NCBI GenBank assembly: GCA_014729055.1
Contig: WJKO01000454.1
Span: 1-8,855 of the forward strand
DNA: 8,855 nt
Direction of reading: 5' to 3'
Origin: Promethearchaeota archaeon
Lineage (GTDB): Archaea; Asgardarchaeota; Lokiarchaeia; Sigyniarchaeales; Promethearchaeaceae
Shown here piece after piece: positions 1 through 6,751 of the stretch. How positions within the stretch are numbered: position 1 is the stretch's first letter; every line of letters starts with the position of its first letter. A model generated the notes under the pieces. That model saw only the letters and a program-made list of their open reading frames with translations. It was not told the origin of the DNA and made no database searches. Position numbers and translations under genes: made by a program.

Positions 1-303
1 ATATAAGGTATGAACGCCGTGTGTATTGACATATGCACCGTAATACGTATTGTCTATATTTGTATCGGAGTCGGTCAGCCCTACATCTTTTTGGTCATCT
101 AAGTCTCCGGGATTATAATCATTTTGAAGATGATCTCCAGAGAAATCATAAGAAACAGACCATGCCTCTTCTTCAAAGTTATGACCGAGTGTCGATTCCA
201 AGGATGCTATGGCCCCAAGCGCTACGGGTCCAGAGCTAATCATAGATAGCATTATTAATGCGAAAATTATCGTTATATTAATTCTATTTTTTCTATGTGT
301 CAA
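1..303 (-). CDS. Secreted protein with N-terminal signal peptide, partial (C-terminus beyond window)
   Basis: This reading frame starts at TTG (303-301) and stays open for 101 codons to the window edge, so only the N-terminus is visible. The start is well fixed: an in-frame TAA lies directly upstream (306-304), and an archaeal Shine-Dalgarno GGTGAT (314-309) sits 5 bases before the TTG. The first 33 residues form a classic signal peptide: a basic n-region (THRKNR), a hydrophobic core of about residues 10-22 and an A-x-A site (AIA, 31-33). The product is therefore inferred to be exported. The mature part seen here is acidic and rich in Asp, Asn, Tyr and Thr, with no cysteine, as in extracellular proteins. 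I do not recognise a domain in the visible part. Starting at the internal ATGs (codons 18 and 21) would destroy the signal peptide. A secreted enzyme or surface-layer protein are both possible. Confidence 0.75.
   Translation of the reverse strand, partial: MTHRKNRINITIIFALIMLSMISSGPVALGAIASLESTLGHNFEEEAWSVSYDFSGDHLQNDYNPGDLDDQKDVGLTDSDTNIDNTYYGAYVNTHGVHTLY
205..303 (-). other. Signal peptide of the secreted protein
   Basis: The encoded residues 1-33 have a charged start (H3, R4, K5, R7), a hydrophobic stretch of about 13 residues (10-22), then a small-residue region with Ser, Gly, Pro and Ala ending in A31-I32-A33. Signal peptidase I would be expected to cut after A33. Cleavage after A31 is the main alternative. 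Confidence 0.7.
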
Positions 304-308
304 TTAGA

Positions 309-314
309 ATCACC
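309..314 (-). promoter_or_regulatory. Ribosome binding site deciding a TTG start
   Basis: GGTGAT on the minus strand is complementary to the conserved 3' end of archaeal 16S rRNA and lies 5 bases before the TTG at 303. With the in-frame stop just upstream of that codon, it selects TTG as the start. Confidence 0.65.
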
Positions 315-339
315 ATCTATTATAAATAGAACCTATGAA

Positions 340-347
340 TAAATAAA
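340..347 (-). promoter_or_regulatory. TATA-like box for the secreted protein gene
   Basis: TTTATTTA reads on the minus strand from 347 to 340. An archaeal start site about 25 bases downstream would fall near 318, just ahead of the GGTGAT ribosome site at 314-309, giving a short leader that fits the observed start. A second AT-rich run at 329-318 is too close to the start to leave the ribosome site in the transcript. Confidence 0.4.
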
Positions 348-426
348 CCTAATTGTTTGCGTTATTTTATTCGCCGTCTTGATCTATAGAGAGGATTTAG
401 ATAATCATTCAAAAATCAGCATAAAA

Positions 427-434
427 ATATTTAT
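427..434 (+). promoter_or_regulatory. TATA-like box for the helical unknown gene
   Basis: ATATTTAT lies about 34 bases before the ATG at 465. Initiation about 25 bases downstream would fall near 456, giving a leader of under 10 bases. This agrees with the lack of a well-spaced Shine-Dalgarno before this gene. The region 304-464 is otherwise AT-rich spacer between divergent genes. Confidence 0.4.
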
Positions 435-464
435 TGATTAACATCGAACCGTTAATTGTTGGTA

Positions 465-1256
465 ATGAAATCTGAAGATATACAAATTATGCGTAAGTTT
501 CTGTCAAGAAAGTTAAAGATTAGAACGGATATTGCATATCCAGATATTTTGGATGAAAAATTCAATAACAAACTCGAAGATGCAGAAATATTTAACGCTC
601 TCATTCCAAATATTTTTGACAATATTATAGAGATCATATATAGCGAAACATTTGGACAGGTTTCGGGCTCAAATTTAATGCAAGCAACCAAGTTTAAGAC
701 ATTAATGGCGAAAAAATATGAACACCTGCGGAAAATTATCGGTGATACGCGATATGAAAGATATATCAACTTTCCTCAAAAAGTGAGAAAATGGCGTGAT
801 AAAAAATTATCAACGAAAAAGATTAGGTTATATTTAGTCGAGAGCCTCATGAGTCTTTATTTGACGGCAGCCAAACGTGATGAAACCGTTTATCAAGTGG
901 AGTTACTCCCGATTGCAAGAGAAAAAATAAAGACATTTATCAATGATAATTATGAAGAACTGAAAGAAATCAGTGCAATTAAATTAGATAAAATAGTGCG
1001 CAATGTATTACGCATGCTTGATATCGGTCGTGCTAAGACTGAAACTAAGAATTTAGTCAAAGACATTCAAACCTATTGTACAATTATCTATTTCATTAAT
1101 AAATTTGAACAATATGATATTGTAACAGAAAAAAAGGATATTGTACCGATTTTAGATGTGATAAGAAACGAGTTTATCCAGATATGTGAAAAACTCATTC
1201 AAATTGAGGATGTACAGCATAAAATTGATTTTATAATAAAAAAGGATTCTGATTAA
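465..1256 (+). CDS. Hypothetical all-helical basic protein, 263 residues
   Basis: I do not recognise this protein. Its sequence is dominated by charged residues with regularly spaced Ile, Leu and Phe and few Gly or Pro, so it should fold almost entirely into helices. There is no signal peptide, membrane segment or zinc ligand cluster, so it is probably cytosolic. Lys and Arg are enriched, notably around residues 100-125 (a KVRKWRDKK stretch followed by KKIR), so contact with nucleic acid or an acidic partner is possible but unproven. ATG at 465 is preferred. TTG at 456 lies in frame directly after a TAA but lacks a ribosome site; the GGT at 461-463 is too close to the ATG to act as one. The gene stands alone on the plus strand and ends by sharing a TTAA with the convergent zinc-ribbon gene. 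A cytosolic scaffold or replication/repair subunit would fit the composition, but no motif supports a choice. Confidence 0.8.
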   Translation: MKSEDIQIMRKFLSRKLKIRTDIAYPDILDEKFNNKLEDAEIFNALIPNIFDNIIEIIYSETFGQVSGSNLMQATKFKTLMAKKYEHLRKIIGDTRYERYINFPQKVRKWRDKKLSTKKIRLYLVESLMSLYLTAAKRDETVYQVELLPIAREKIKTFINDNYEELKEISAIKLDKIVRNVLRMLDIGRAKTETKNLVKDIQTYCTIIYFINKFEQYDIVTEKKDIVPILDVIRNEFIQICEKLIQIEDVQHKIDFIIKKDSD

Positions 1257-1744
1257 ATTACTTTCTTGCATTTTGGGCAGATATCATTTCCTTTCTTAAC
1301 TTGCACTCCGCAAAATGGGCATTTAATGTAGGAAGGTTCATCCTTATAATTAAAAGATTTCTTTGTATAGCTTGAAATTTCTTCTCCCTTCAATGTATCC
1401 ATTCTTGATGTTTTATATTCGGTTTCAGGGAGGTTATTTGAGTGTAACATACTATCCTCTACTCGATTTTGGTTCTGACGAATATTAAGCTGCTTTTGTT
1501 CCAATTTATTGTATAATTTTGTTCCAAACACTTTTTTTGCAAAATCTCGAGCAAATTGTTGGGCTTCAATATCATCACGATATTTTTCAGGATTTCGTGC
1601 TAGCTCCTTAATTCTTTGTCTCTCTTCTTTAGTAGTTTTACTCAAATAATGAGCGAAACAGAAGAATACTATCAATATCGGTAAAATACAAAAAACCAAA
1701 ATTAAACCTAGAACATAACCATCAAGTCCATTAGTTAAAATCAT
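1253..1744 (-). CDS. Membrane-anchored zinc-ribbon protein, 163 residues
   Basis: The architecture is one N-terminal membrane helix (about residues 10-33), a basic, strongly charged helical region (36-95), a polar linker and a C-terminal zinc ribbon with Cys142, Cys145, Cys156 and Cys159 (CPFCG and CPKC knuckles). By the positive-inside rule the Lys/Arg-rich part after the helix is cytosolic, so the ribbon should face the cytoplasm. Such small ribbons bind zinc and often mediate protein contacts; nothing here shows catalysis. The start ATG (1744) is supported by AGGTGA (1756-1751) six bases upstream. The gene starts 17 bases after the DUF1152 stop and is the last gene of the minus-strand run, so it is probably cotranscribed with it. 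Its stop overlaps that of the convergent helical gene by four bases. Family and partner are unknown to me. Confidence 0.8.
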   Translation of the reverse strand: MILTNGLDGYVLGLILVFCILPILIVFFCFAHYLSKTTKEERQRIKELARNPEKYRDDIEAQQFARDFAKKVFGTKLYNKLEQKQLNIRQNQNRVEDSMLHSNNLPETEYKTSRMDTLKGEEISSYTKKSFNYKDEPSYIKCPFCGVQVKKGNDICPKCKKVI

Positions 1745-1750
1745 CTTTTT

Positions 1751-1757
1751 TCACCTT
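1751..1757 (-). promoter_or_regulatory. Ribosome binding site of the zinc-ribbon gene
   Basis: AAGGTGA on the minus strand is a strong archaeal Shine-Dalgarno six bases before the ATG at 1744. It lies in the 17-base gap after the upstream DUF1152 stop, as expected for an internal operon gene translated from a shared transcript. Confidence 0.65.
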
Positions 1758-1761
1758 ACTT

Positions 1762-2784
1762 CTATATAGGAATATTTCTAGCAGGTCGGATTTTTAGTCT
1801 TTTCGAAGAATAACCGAACTTGTTATCGCGCTGTTGAGCTAGTAAAACCTCCATCTCTTTCATGTCCTCCATAATAGACATAGTAGGGGTTACTTTCAAA
1901 CTGTCACAGACTATAGATACATCAAAACACCATATTTGAGACATTAAAGGATTAATAAACAATCGATTACCCTTAATATTTTCAGTGACAGGGTAATTCC
2001 CAAACTTTCCATATAATGCCGATAAGATTGAATTCTGAACTATACTTTCACACTGTGGATTAGATTTATTAGCAAATTCTATTGCCGATATATATTTCTT
2101 AACGACTTGCATATCTTTTTCTAATGTAAAACATCCGAGAAAGCCATCTGATTTAATAAGATCTGAGATATTTGATAAGATATCATAATGTTTCACACCG
2201 TGATATGCATCAATTCCGAATCCTAATGAAATCAGTATACGATGTTTGATTTTTCGTATATTTAATTGCCCTATACTTAAAATTGAACTTAGATCTTCAA
2301 TGAACGTTCCAATTCCACTTTCATCACCTTGGATAAGGGAATCCGTTCCGCCATCGACTAAAATAACACAATCATATCTAATTTCATCCCATAAGTCTTG
2401 ATATGCGCTTTTAAGCAGTTTAGGACCTATTAGGGGGAAACTATAGATCCCCACATCTTGATGTTCAACTTTATCGAACCATGTAGACAAATAATATTCG
2501 GGAGAAAATACATCAGATGATTCTTCAAGCCTTGATTTGTTGAATTTAATACTTTTATTTATAATGTAGCAATAATCTCCGACCATTTTAACTGAATTTT
2601 TATCAATATTATCAAAATCCGTAAAGGATAGAGACGCTAAAGAAACCTTTTTTCCAAGGTTTTTTAGATAAAAATACAAAGGAAGGGCGCAAAAGATATC
2701 ATAACCCCCGCCACAACCAGATAACAATATATTATCGCATTCATCCAACTTCTTGAAGATACTTGGCATAAAAGAATTATTCAT
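1762..2784 (-). CDS. DUF1152 family protein
   Basis: The 340-residue protein resembles the DUF1152 family, whose function is not established. An N-terminal beta strand leads into a glycine-rich loop, SGCGGGYD (22-29), typical of a nucleotide or phosphate-binding Rossmann-like fold. A second conserved motif, LVDGGTDSL (142-150), is followed by GDE (153-155), and a third is SLGFGIDAYHG (186-196). The acidic residues D29, D144, D148 and D192 could shape an active site. No signal peptide or membrane segment is seen, so it should be cytosolic. The start ATG (2784) has GGGGAGA (2799-2793) eight bases upstream; the in-frame Met6 is the less likely alternative. It lies 24 bases downstream of the HisC-like gene and 17 bases upstream of the zinc-ribbon gene, so the three are probably one operon. 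Pairing with an aminotransferase suggests a small-molecule metabolic role, which is inference. Confidence 0.75.
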   Translation of the reverse strand: MNNSFMPSIFKKLDECDNILLSGCGGGYDIFCALPLYFYLKNLGKKVSLASLSFTDFDNIDKNSVKMVGDYCYIINKSIKFNKSRLEESSDVFSPEYYLSTWFDKVEHQDVGIYSFPLIGPKLLKSAYQDLWDEIRYDCVILVDGGTDSLIQGDESGIGTFIEDLSSILSIGQLNIRKIKHRILISLGFGIDAYHGVKHYDILSNISDLIKSDGFLGCFTLEKDMQVVKKYISAIEFANKSNPQCESIVQNSILSALYGKFGNYPVTENIKGNRLFINPLMSQIWCFDVSIVCDSLKVTPTMSIMEDMKEMEVLLAQQRDNKFGYSSKRLKIRPARNIPI

Positions 2785-2808
2785 TTTGTATTTCTCCCCA
2801 TTCGAATA

Positions 2809-3906
2809 TTAAGTGCGAGATTTTAGATATTTTTTTGCGAGTTGAGCAAACTCATGTAAAAATTTATCATTTTGTTCTTTGGTACCAACTGATATTCTTA
2901 GAAATTGATATAATCCTTTTTTATTGTATTTGCGGACGAGAATTTTCTTATCCTTTAATTCCCAAAAGATTTTCATTGCATTAGATGCATCCGGAAATTC
3001 AATTAAAATAAAATTCGAGTCAGATTTATAAACTTTGATTTCAAATCCCCTTAAAATTTTGCTCAAGCGGTCGCGCTCATTTATAATATTCTCAATAAGG
3101 GGTTGATAGTCTAGAATATTGTTCAATACCGCAATGGCCGATTGTTGACTAAGGTATGTGACATTGTAGGGCAATTTAATACCCGTCATATATTTAATAA
3201 TTTCTTTTGACGCAATCATATATCCAATTCTCTGGGACGCAAATGCGTATGCCTTTGAGAATGTCTGCATAACTGCGAGATTTTTATATTTTTCGAGTAA
3301 TTCTACGGCAGATATTTTATTAAATGTAGAATATGCCTCATCAACAAGCACTAATCCATCGAATTTATCGCAGATCTTCGCTATCACATTATTCGGCGTA
3401 CTATTTCCCGTAGGATTGTTTGGAGAGCAAATAATCATAATTTTTCCTGATGCGCTATATGCTTCATCGGTTATTTTAAAATTCTCATCAAGGTCAATGG
3501 TAACAACCTCACCACCATATATCTCAGCTAGAACAGGATACATACCGTAGCTTGGGTTAAATACAACCACTTTATCGCCCGGATCAACGAAGGATTTAAA
3601 TAATACATCAAGAATCTCATCAGATCCATTAGCAACTAGAAAATTCTGAGGCGATATGAAATTACGATATTCTGGAAAAAATACATTTGTCAGCAACTTT
3701 CTGAGTTCTTTACACGTTGGATCCGGATATAACCTTAGTTTCTCATTTACTGCAGATTTGATATCGGTTAATACGGATGCGGGAGGGGGATGTGGGTTTT
3801 CATTTGTATTCAATTTAACCCAATTCTGTTTTGGATCGGGTTGTTCTCCGTATGTATATGGTGTATATTTATCCAAGGTTTTTCTTTTTAAATCTTTTAA
3901 ATTCAT
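2809..3906 (-). CDS. hisC: Histidinol-phosphate aminotransferase family protein (PLP-dependent, class I/II)
   Basis: This is a fold-type I PLP aminotransferase of HisC length (365 residues). Visible motifs in order are: NTNENP (33-38) at the substrate side; YPDP (60-63); the PLP phosphate-loop region NGSDE (93-97); SPNNPTG (161-167), with the Asn that contacts the pyridine ring; LVDEAY (187-192), with Asp189 pairing to the ring nitrogen and Tyr192; FSKAY (216-220), with Schiff-base Lys218; QRIGY (225-229), with phosphate-binding Arg226; and FLRISVG (335-341), with Arg337 for the substrate carboxylate. HisC moves an amino group between glutamate and imidazole acetol-phosphate in histidine synthesis. 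No other his gene lies in the window, and relatives accept aromatic amino acids or make threonine-phosphate derivatives, so the exact substrate is uncertain. It starts 61 bases after the kinase stop and has only a partial ribosome site (GTGAT, 3916-3912). Confidence 0.85.
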   Translation of the reverse strand: MNLKDLKRKTLDKYTPYTYGEQPDPKQNWVKLNTNENPHPPPASVLTDIKSAVNEKLRLYPDPTCKELRKLLTNVFFPEYRNFISPQNFLVANGSDEILDVLFKSFVDPGDKVVVFNPSYGMYPVLAEIYGGEVVTIDLDENFKITDEAYSASGKIMIICSPNNPTGNSTPNNVIAKICDKFDGLVLVDEAYSTFNKISAVELLEKYKNLAVMQTFSKAYAFASQRIGYMIASKEIIKYMTGIKLPYNVTYLSQQSAIAVLNNILDYQPLIENIINERDRLSKILRGFEIKVYKSDSNFILIEFPDASNAMKIFWELKDKKILVRKYNKKGLYQFLRISVGTKEQNDKFLHEFAQLAKKYLKSRT

Positions 3907-3967
3907 TCAAAATCACGCTATTCGTTTATGTTGCATTCCTTTAATTATTTTCATATCTCGTAATCCC

Positions 3968-5551
3968 TTATTTCTCAGTATACTTCTCATTAAACTCTTT
4001 AAATAACTTAAATGGATCATCCGCATCTAAACCTCTAATTCTTCGGCTAACTGCAGTGAAAATCTCCACAAGGTCTTTATATCTTTTCACTAAAGCCGGA
4101 TCGGGTTCAATTCTGGATGATTCATCCAAATCTATGAATGGAAGGGCTATTTCATTGATGTTTTTATCCTTATAATAACTCCATGCGGCGTGCAATGCGG
4201 CTCCCATAGCAGCAGCTTCACCTAAAACGTGTACGACGTCACAATTAAAGATGTTTGCAATAGTTTCTCGCCACACAGCACTTTTTGATATCCCCCCAGT
4301 TAATCGGATCTCTTGTGGATTGACCGGCAATCGCTGAAATCCATCATACAAGTTTAATATAGGTCCTTCCATAAGTGCTCTCATCAATGAATCAGTCATA
4401 AAGTCATCAACTTTCGTGAATCCAAAATAGATTGGTGCGGCTTGAGGGAGATCTGGTGTTCTTTCTCCTTCAAACCAAGGGCATAATACTTTACCCCCAT
4501 TTCCTGGTTCGCTATCTTGTAAAGCTTCATCAAAAGATTGGTGATCAAACTTAAATGTTTTTAAGTAGGCTTCATATCCATTAGCCATATTCGAAACACA
4601 TAATAAAGGCAAATAGTTCCCTGTCGCATCACAAAAACACGCAATCTCTCCCTTCGGATCAACATAAACATCTTTCATAAAAGTATAGGCTGTGCCACTG
4701 GTGCCAAGAGAGATAGTAACTACACCTTCGGTGTAGTTTCCCGTTCCAATAGCACCCATCATATTGTCGCCGGAACCAGATGCAATTTTACATTCAGTTG
4801 AAAATCCATATTTTTTCACGAATTCTTTCCCTATATTTCCGAGAAATTCCCGATTATTTTTGACGGGTGGTAATTTCTGCTTTAGATCGGGAGCAATAGC
4901 ACTTATCACCGTATCCGCCCAGTGTTTTGACACGGGATCCCATAAGGCAGATCCCGAGACATCACCTGATTCCATAGCAACTATCCCTCCATTATTACCT
5001 CCCGTTAATATCCAATTAATGTAATTGTGGACGAGAAATATCGTCTCAGTATTCTTATAGTTCTCTGGTTCGTTTCTTACCATATGAAAAATCTTAGGGG
5101 CTGTATAACCAGTTCTCTGTGTATTTCCAATCAATTCAATCATCTTTTCTTCTCCGCCCACTTGTTTCGTTAGTATTTCACATTCTTCGACGGTTGAAAA
5201 GTCATTCCATAATTTAGAATACTTCCTTGACAAATCTCCATTTTTATCAATAGTAACAAGTCCATGTTGTTGTCCGGAAACAGAAATGGACTTTATCTTA
5301 CTAATATCTGCCTTAATCTTATCTTGTAGTCTCCTAAACAGAATATGAATCGCATCAATCCACATATTAGGATCCGATTCCGAAACACCAAATCCCGCTT
5401 CTTTCCTTGCTCCATTCTCAGTATTATATTTTGGTAAATCTCGATCATAATTGACGGAATCTAAGAATATTGACGTTTTTTCATCATAATCAATTACGAT
5501 AAGTTTGCAACTTTGAGTGGAGACATCTAAACCAGCAAATAGATCACTCAT
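3968..5551 (-). CDS. xylB: Xylulokinase, FGGY carbohydrate kinase family
   Basis: The 527-residue protein has the two actin-like FGGY kinase domains, roughly 3-260 and 265-505. It would phosphorylate D-xylulose to xylulose 5-phosphate with ATP in the cytosol. Motifs seen are GLDVSTQS (7-14, ATP phosphate loop with Asp9), SGQQHG (92-97, sugar-binding loop of xylulokinases), LWND (114-117), SGSGDN (258-263) with catalytic base Asp262, SLGTSGT (281-287, second phosphate loop) and LTGGISKSAVWRE (417-429, adenosine site). It is longer than bacterial XylB (about 484) and near the eukaryotic enzyme. The QQHG form and a segment ALQDSEPGNGG (343-353) also resemble that branch, as recalled from family knowledge. 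The ATG at 5551 is chosen over an in-frame TTG two codons upstream. It is divergent from an esterase-like gene and first in the minus-strand run. Another FGGY substrate cannot be excluded. Confidence 0.85.
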   Translation of the reverse strand: MSDLFAGLDVSTQSCKLIVIDYDEKTSIFLDSVNYDRDLPKYNTENGARKEAGFGVSESDPNMWIDAIHILFRRLQDKIKADISKIKSISVSGQQHGLVTIDKNGDLSRKYSKLWNDFSTVEECEILTKQVGGEEKMIELIGNTQRTGYTAPKIFHMVRNEPENYKNTETIFLVHNYINWILTGGNNGGIVAMESGDVSGSALWDPVSKHWADTVISAIAPDLKQKLPPVKNNREFLGNIGKEFVKKYGFSTECKIASGSGDNMMGAIGTGNYTEGVVTISLGTSGTAYTFMKDVYVDPKGEIACFCDATGNYLPLLCVSNMANGYEAYLKTFKFDHQSFDEALQDSEPGNGGKVLCPWFEGERTPDLPQAAPIYFGFTKVDDFMTDSLMRALMEGPILNLYDGFQRLPVNPQEIRLTGGISKSAVWRETIANIFNCDVVHVLGEAAAMGAALHAAWSYYKDKNINEIALPFIDLDESSRIEPDPALVKRYKDLVEIFTAVSRRIRGLDADDPFKLFKEFNEKYTEK

Positions 5552-5605
5552 AAGCAAAATTATTCATCCATCAAATTTAATGTTAACAAATCATAAAAAA
5601 TATAC
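5552..5605. promoter_or_regulatory. Divergent promoter region between xylulokinase and hydrolase genes
   Basis: These 54 bases must carry both promoters. For the plus-strand gene, AAATTTAA (5573-5580) lies about 28 bases before the ATG, which fits a leaderless transcript. For the minus-strand gene, TTTTTTATGA (5600-5591) places initiation near 5570 with a weak GGATGA (5569-5564) ahead of the ATG. An exact 8-base palindrome, TGTTAACA (5581-5588), lies close to the middle and overlaps the space between the two boxes. It could be a half of a regulator site, but 8 bases in AT-rich DNA may be chance. Confidence 0.4.
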
Positions 5606-6751
5606 ATGGTATCATTAAAAGATAAATTTTATATTTGGGGTCAAAAACGCAGATTTAAGGGAAAGGGCGAACCAGACTTAAGGAAAATAAAGAAAAAGAT
5701 TAATAATTTGGAGGATTGGAAGAAAAGATCGGCAATTATTCGTAATGGCATCCTTAAAGGAGCTAATCTATTGCCGATTCCAAAAAAAACACCATTGAAT
5801 CCAGTTATCCATAGCCGTCGGGAATATGGGAAATATTCAGTAGAAAGCGTGTATTTGGAGAGTATTCCAGGATTTTACGTAACTGGGTCTTTATATCAAC
5901 CTCTGCCTCACAATAAAGACGCACAGTCTAAGAGTAAATCACGACCAATTCTTTTAAAACCGCATGGGCATCGAAAAAATAAACGGTTTATTCCAGATAA
6001 CCAAAATCTTTGCAGTACCCTTGCACGTATGGGTGTTGTCGTGTTTACATATGATATGATAGGATATGCCGATAGCCAGCAAGTTAAGCATCACATCAAA
6101 TCAGCTTGTACATTACAAACATGGAATTCCACCAGAAGCTTGGATTTCATTTTATCTCTGCCGAATGTCGATCCTTCACGTGTAGGGATGGCGGGTGGAT
6201 CTGGAGGCGGAACTCAAACTTTCCTATTAACAGCAATCGATGATAGAATCACAGCATCTGCACCAATTGTAATGGTGTCATCTTTTTTCTTTGGGGGATG
6301 TATTTGTGAAAGCGGATTGCCAATCCATAAAGGACCAAAATATGCAACAAATAATGCTGAAATTGCAGCCTTAGCAGCACCACGCCCTCAACTGCTTGTA
6401 TCAGTAGGAACCGATTGGACGAGACTGACCCCAATCAAGGAATACCCGTTTATTCGAAGTATTTATGATCTTTATGGAGCCGGGAATCGCGTAGAGAATA
6501 TTCATCTTCCGAACGAAAAGCACAATTTAGGTTATTCAAAACGACAAGCTATTTACGATTTTTATAATAGAATCTTTGGTTTAAATATAGATGATATGAA
6601 AAATGAGAAGGGAGAAATAGACGAATCAGAAAATGTTATCGAAGAAGTAGCGAAGCTCAGAGTATTCAATGAAGAATATAAACTCCCAGAGAATGCTCTA
6701 AAAAGTGAAGAACAGATTATTGAGTCATTAAAGAAAATGCAGATTCAATAA
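5606..6751 (+). CDS. Alpha/beta hydrolase, acetyl xylan esterase-like family
   Basis: This 381-residue cytosolic protein (no signal peptide) has an alpha/beta-hydrolase core at about 110-325 after a basic N-terminal extension. The nucleophile elbow is GGSGGGTQTF (197-206) with Ser199. The acid is probably Asp270 (VGTDWT) and the base His306 (EKHNLGY), giving a full triad in the right order. The oxyanion strand is LLKPHGH (116-122). GGCICE (230-235) followed by EIAALAAPRPQ (252-262) matches a group usually annotated as acetyl xylan esterase or dienelactone-hydrolase-like, common in Planctomycetes and some archaea. The likely reaction is ester hydrolysis, perhaps deacetylation of sugars, but the substrate is not shown. 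The charged helical tail (331-381) is an addition to the core. There is no ribosome site before the ATG, so the transcript is probably leaderless. The gene's end overlaps the convergent PAP2 gene by 24 bases. Confidence 0.8.
   Translation: MVSLKDKFYIWGQKRRFKGKGEPDLRKIKKKINNLEDWKKRSAIIRNGILKGANLLPIPKKTPLNPVIHSRREYGKYSVESVYLESIPGFYVTGSLYQPLPHNKDAQSKSKSRPILLKPHGHRKNKRFIPDNQNLCSTLARMGVVVFTYDMIGYADSQQVKHHIKSACTLQTWNSTRSLDFILSLPNVDPSRVGMAGGSGGGTQTFLLTAIDDRITASAPIVMVSSFFFGGCICESGLPIHKGPKYATNNAEIAALAAPRPQLLVSVGTDWTRLTPIKEYPFIRSIYDLYGAGNRVENIHLPNEKHNLGYSKRQAIYDFYNRIFGLNIDDMKNEKGEIDESENVIEEVAKLRVFNEEYKLPENALKSEEQIIESLKKMQIQ

Noticed and set aside
33..239. Plus-strand ORF of 68 codons
   Set aside because: It lies opposite the signal-peptide protein, has no ribosome site and a composition unlike its neighbours; it is a shadow.
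456..464. TTG start three codons upstream of the helical gene ATG
   Set aside because: No ribosome site precedes it, and ATG at 465 fits the TATA spacing equally well.
304..464. Search for a small RNA or tRNA in the divergent spacer
   Set aside because: The region is AT-rich with no cloverleaf, GC-rich stem or conserved tRNA loop sequences.
452..769. Minus-strand ORF of 105 codons rich in Ser, Ile and Phe
   Set aside because: It lies wholly inside the helical protein gene on the other strand and looks like its antisense reading, with no start signal.
3656..4006. Plus-strand ORF spanning the aminotransferase-kinase junction
   Set aside because: It is antisense to two well-supported genes and to their 61-base gap, with no recognisable domain.
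5552..5557. TTG start two codons upstream of the xylulokinase ATG
   Set aside because: It adds only Met-Leu before a normal N-terminus and has poorer spacing to any ribosome site.
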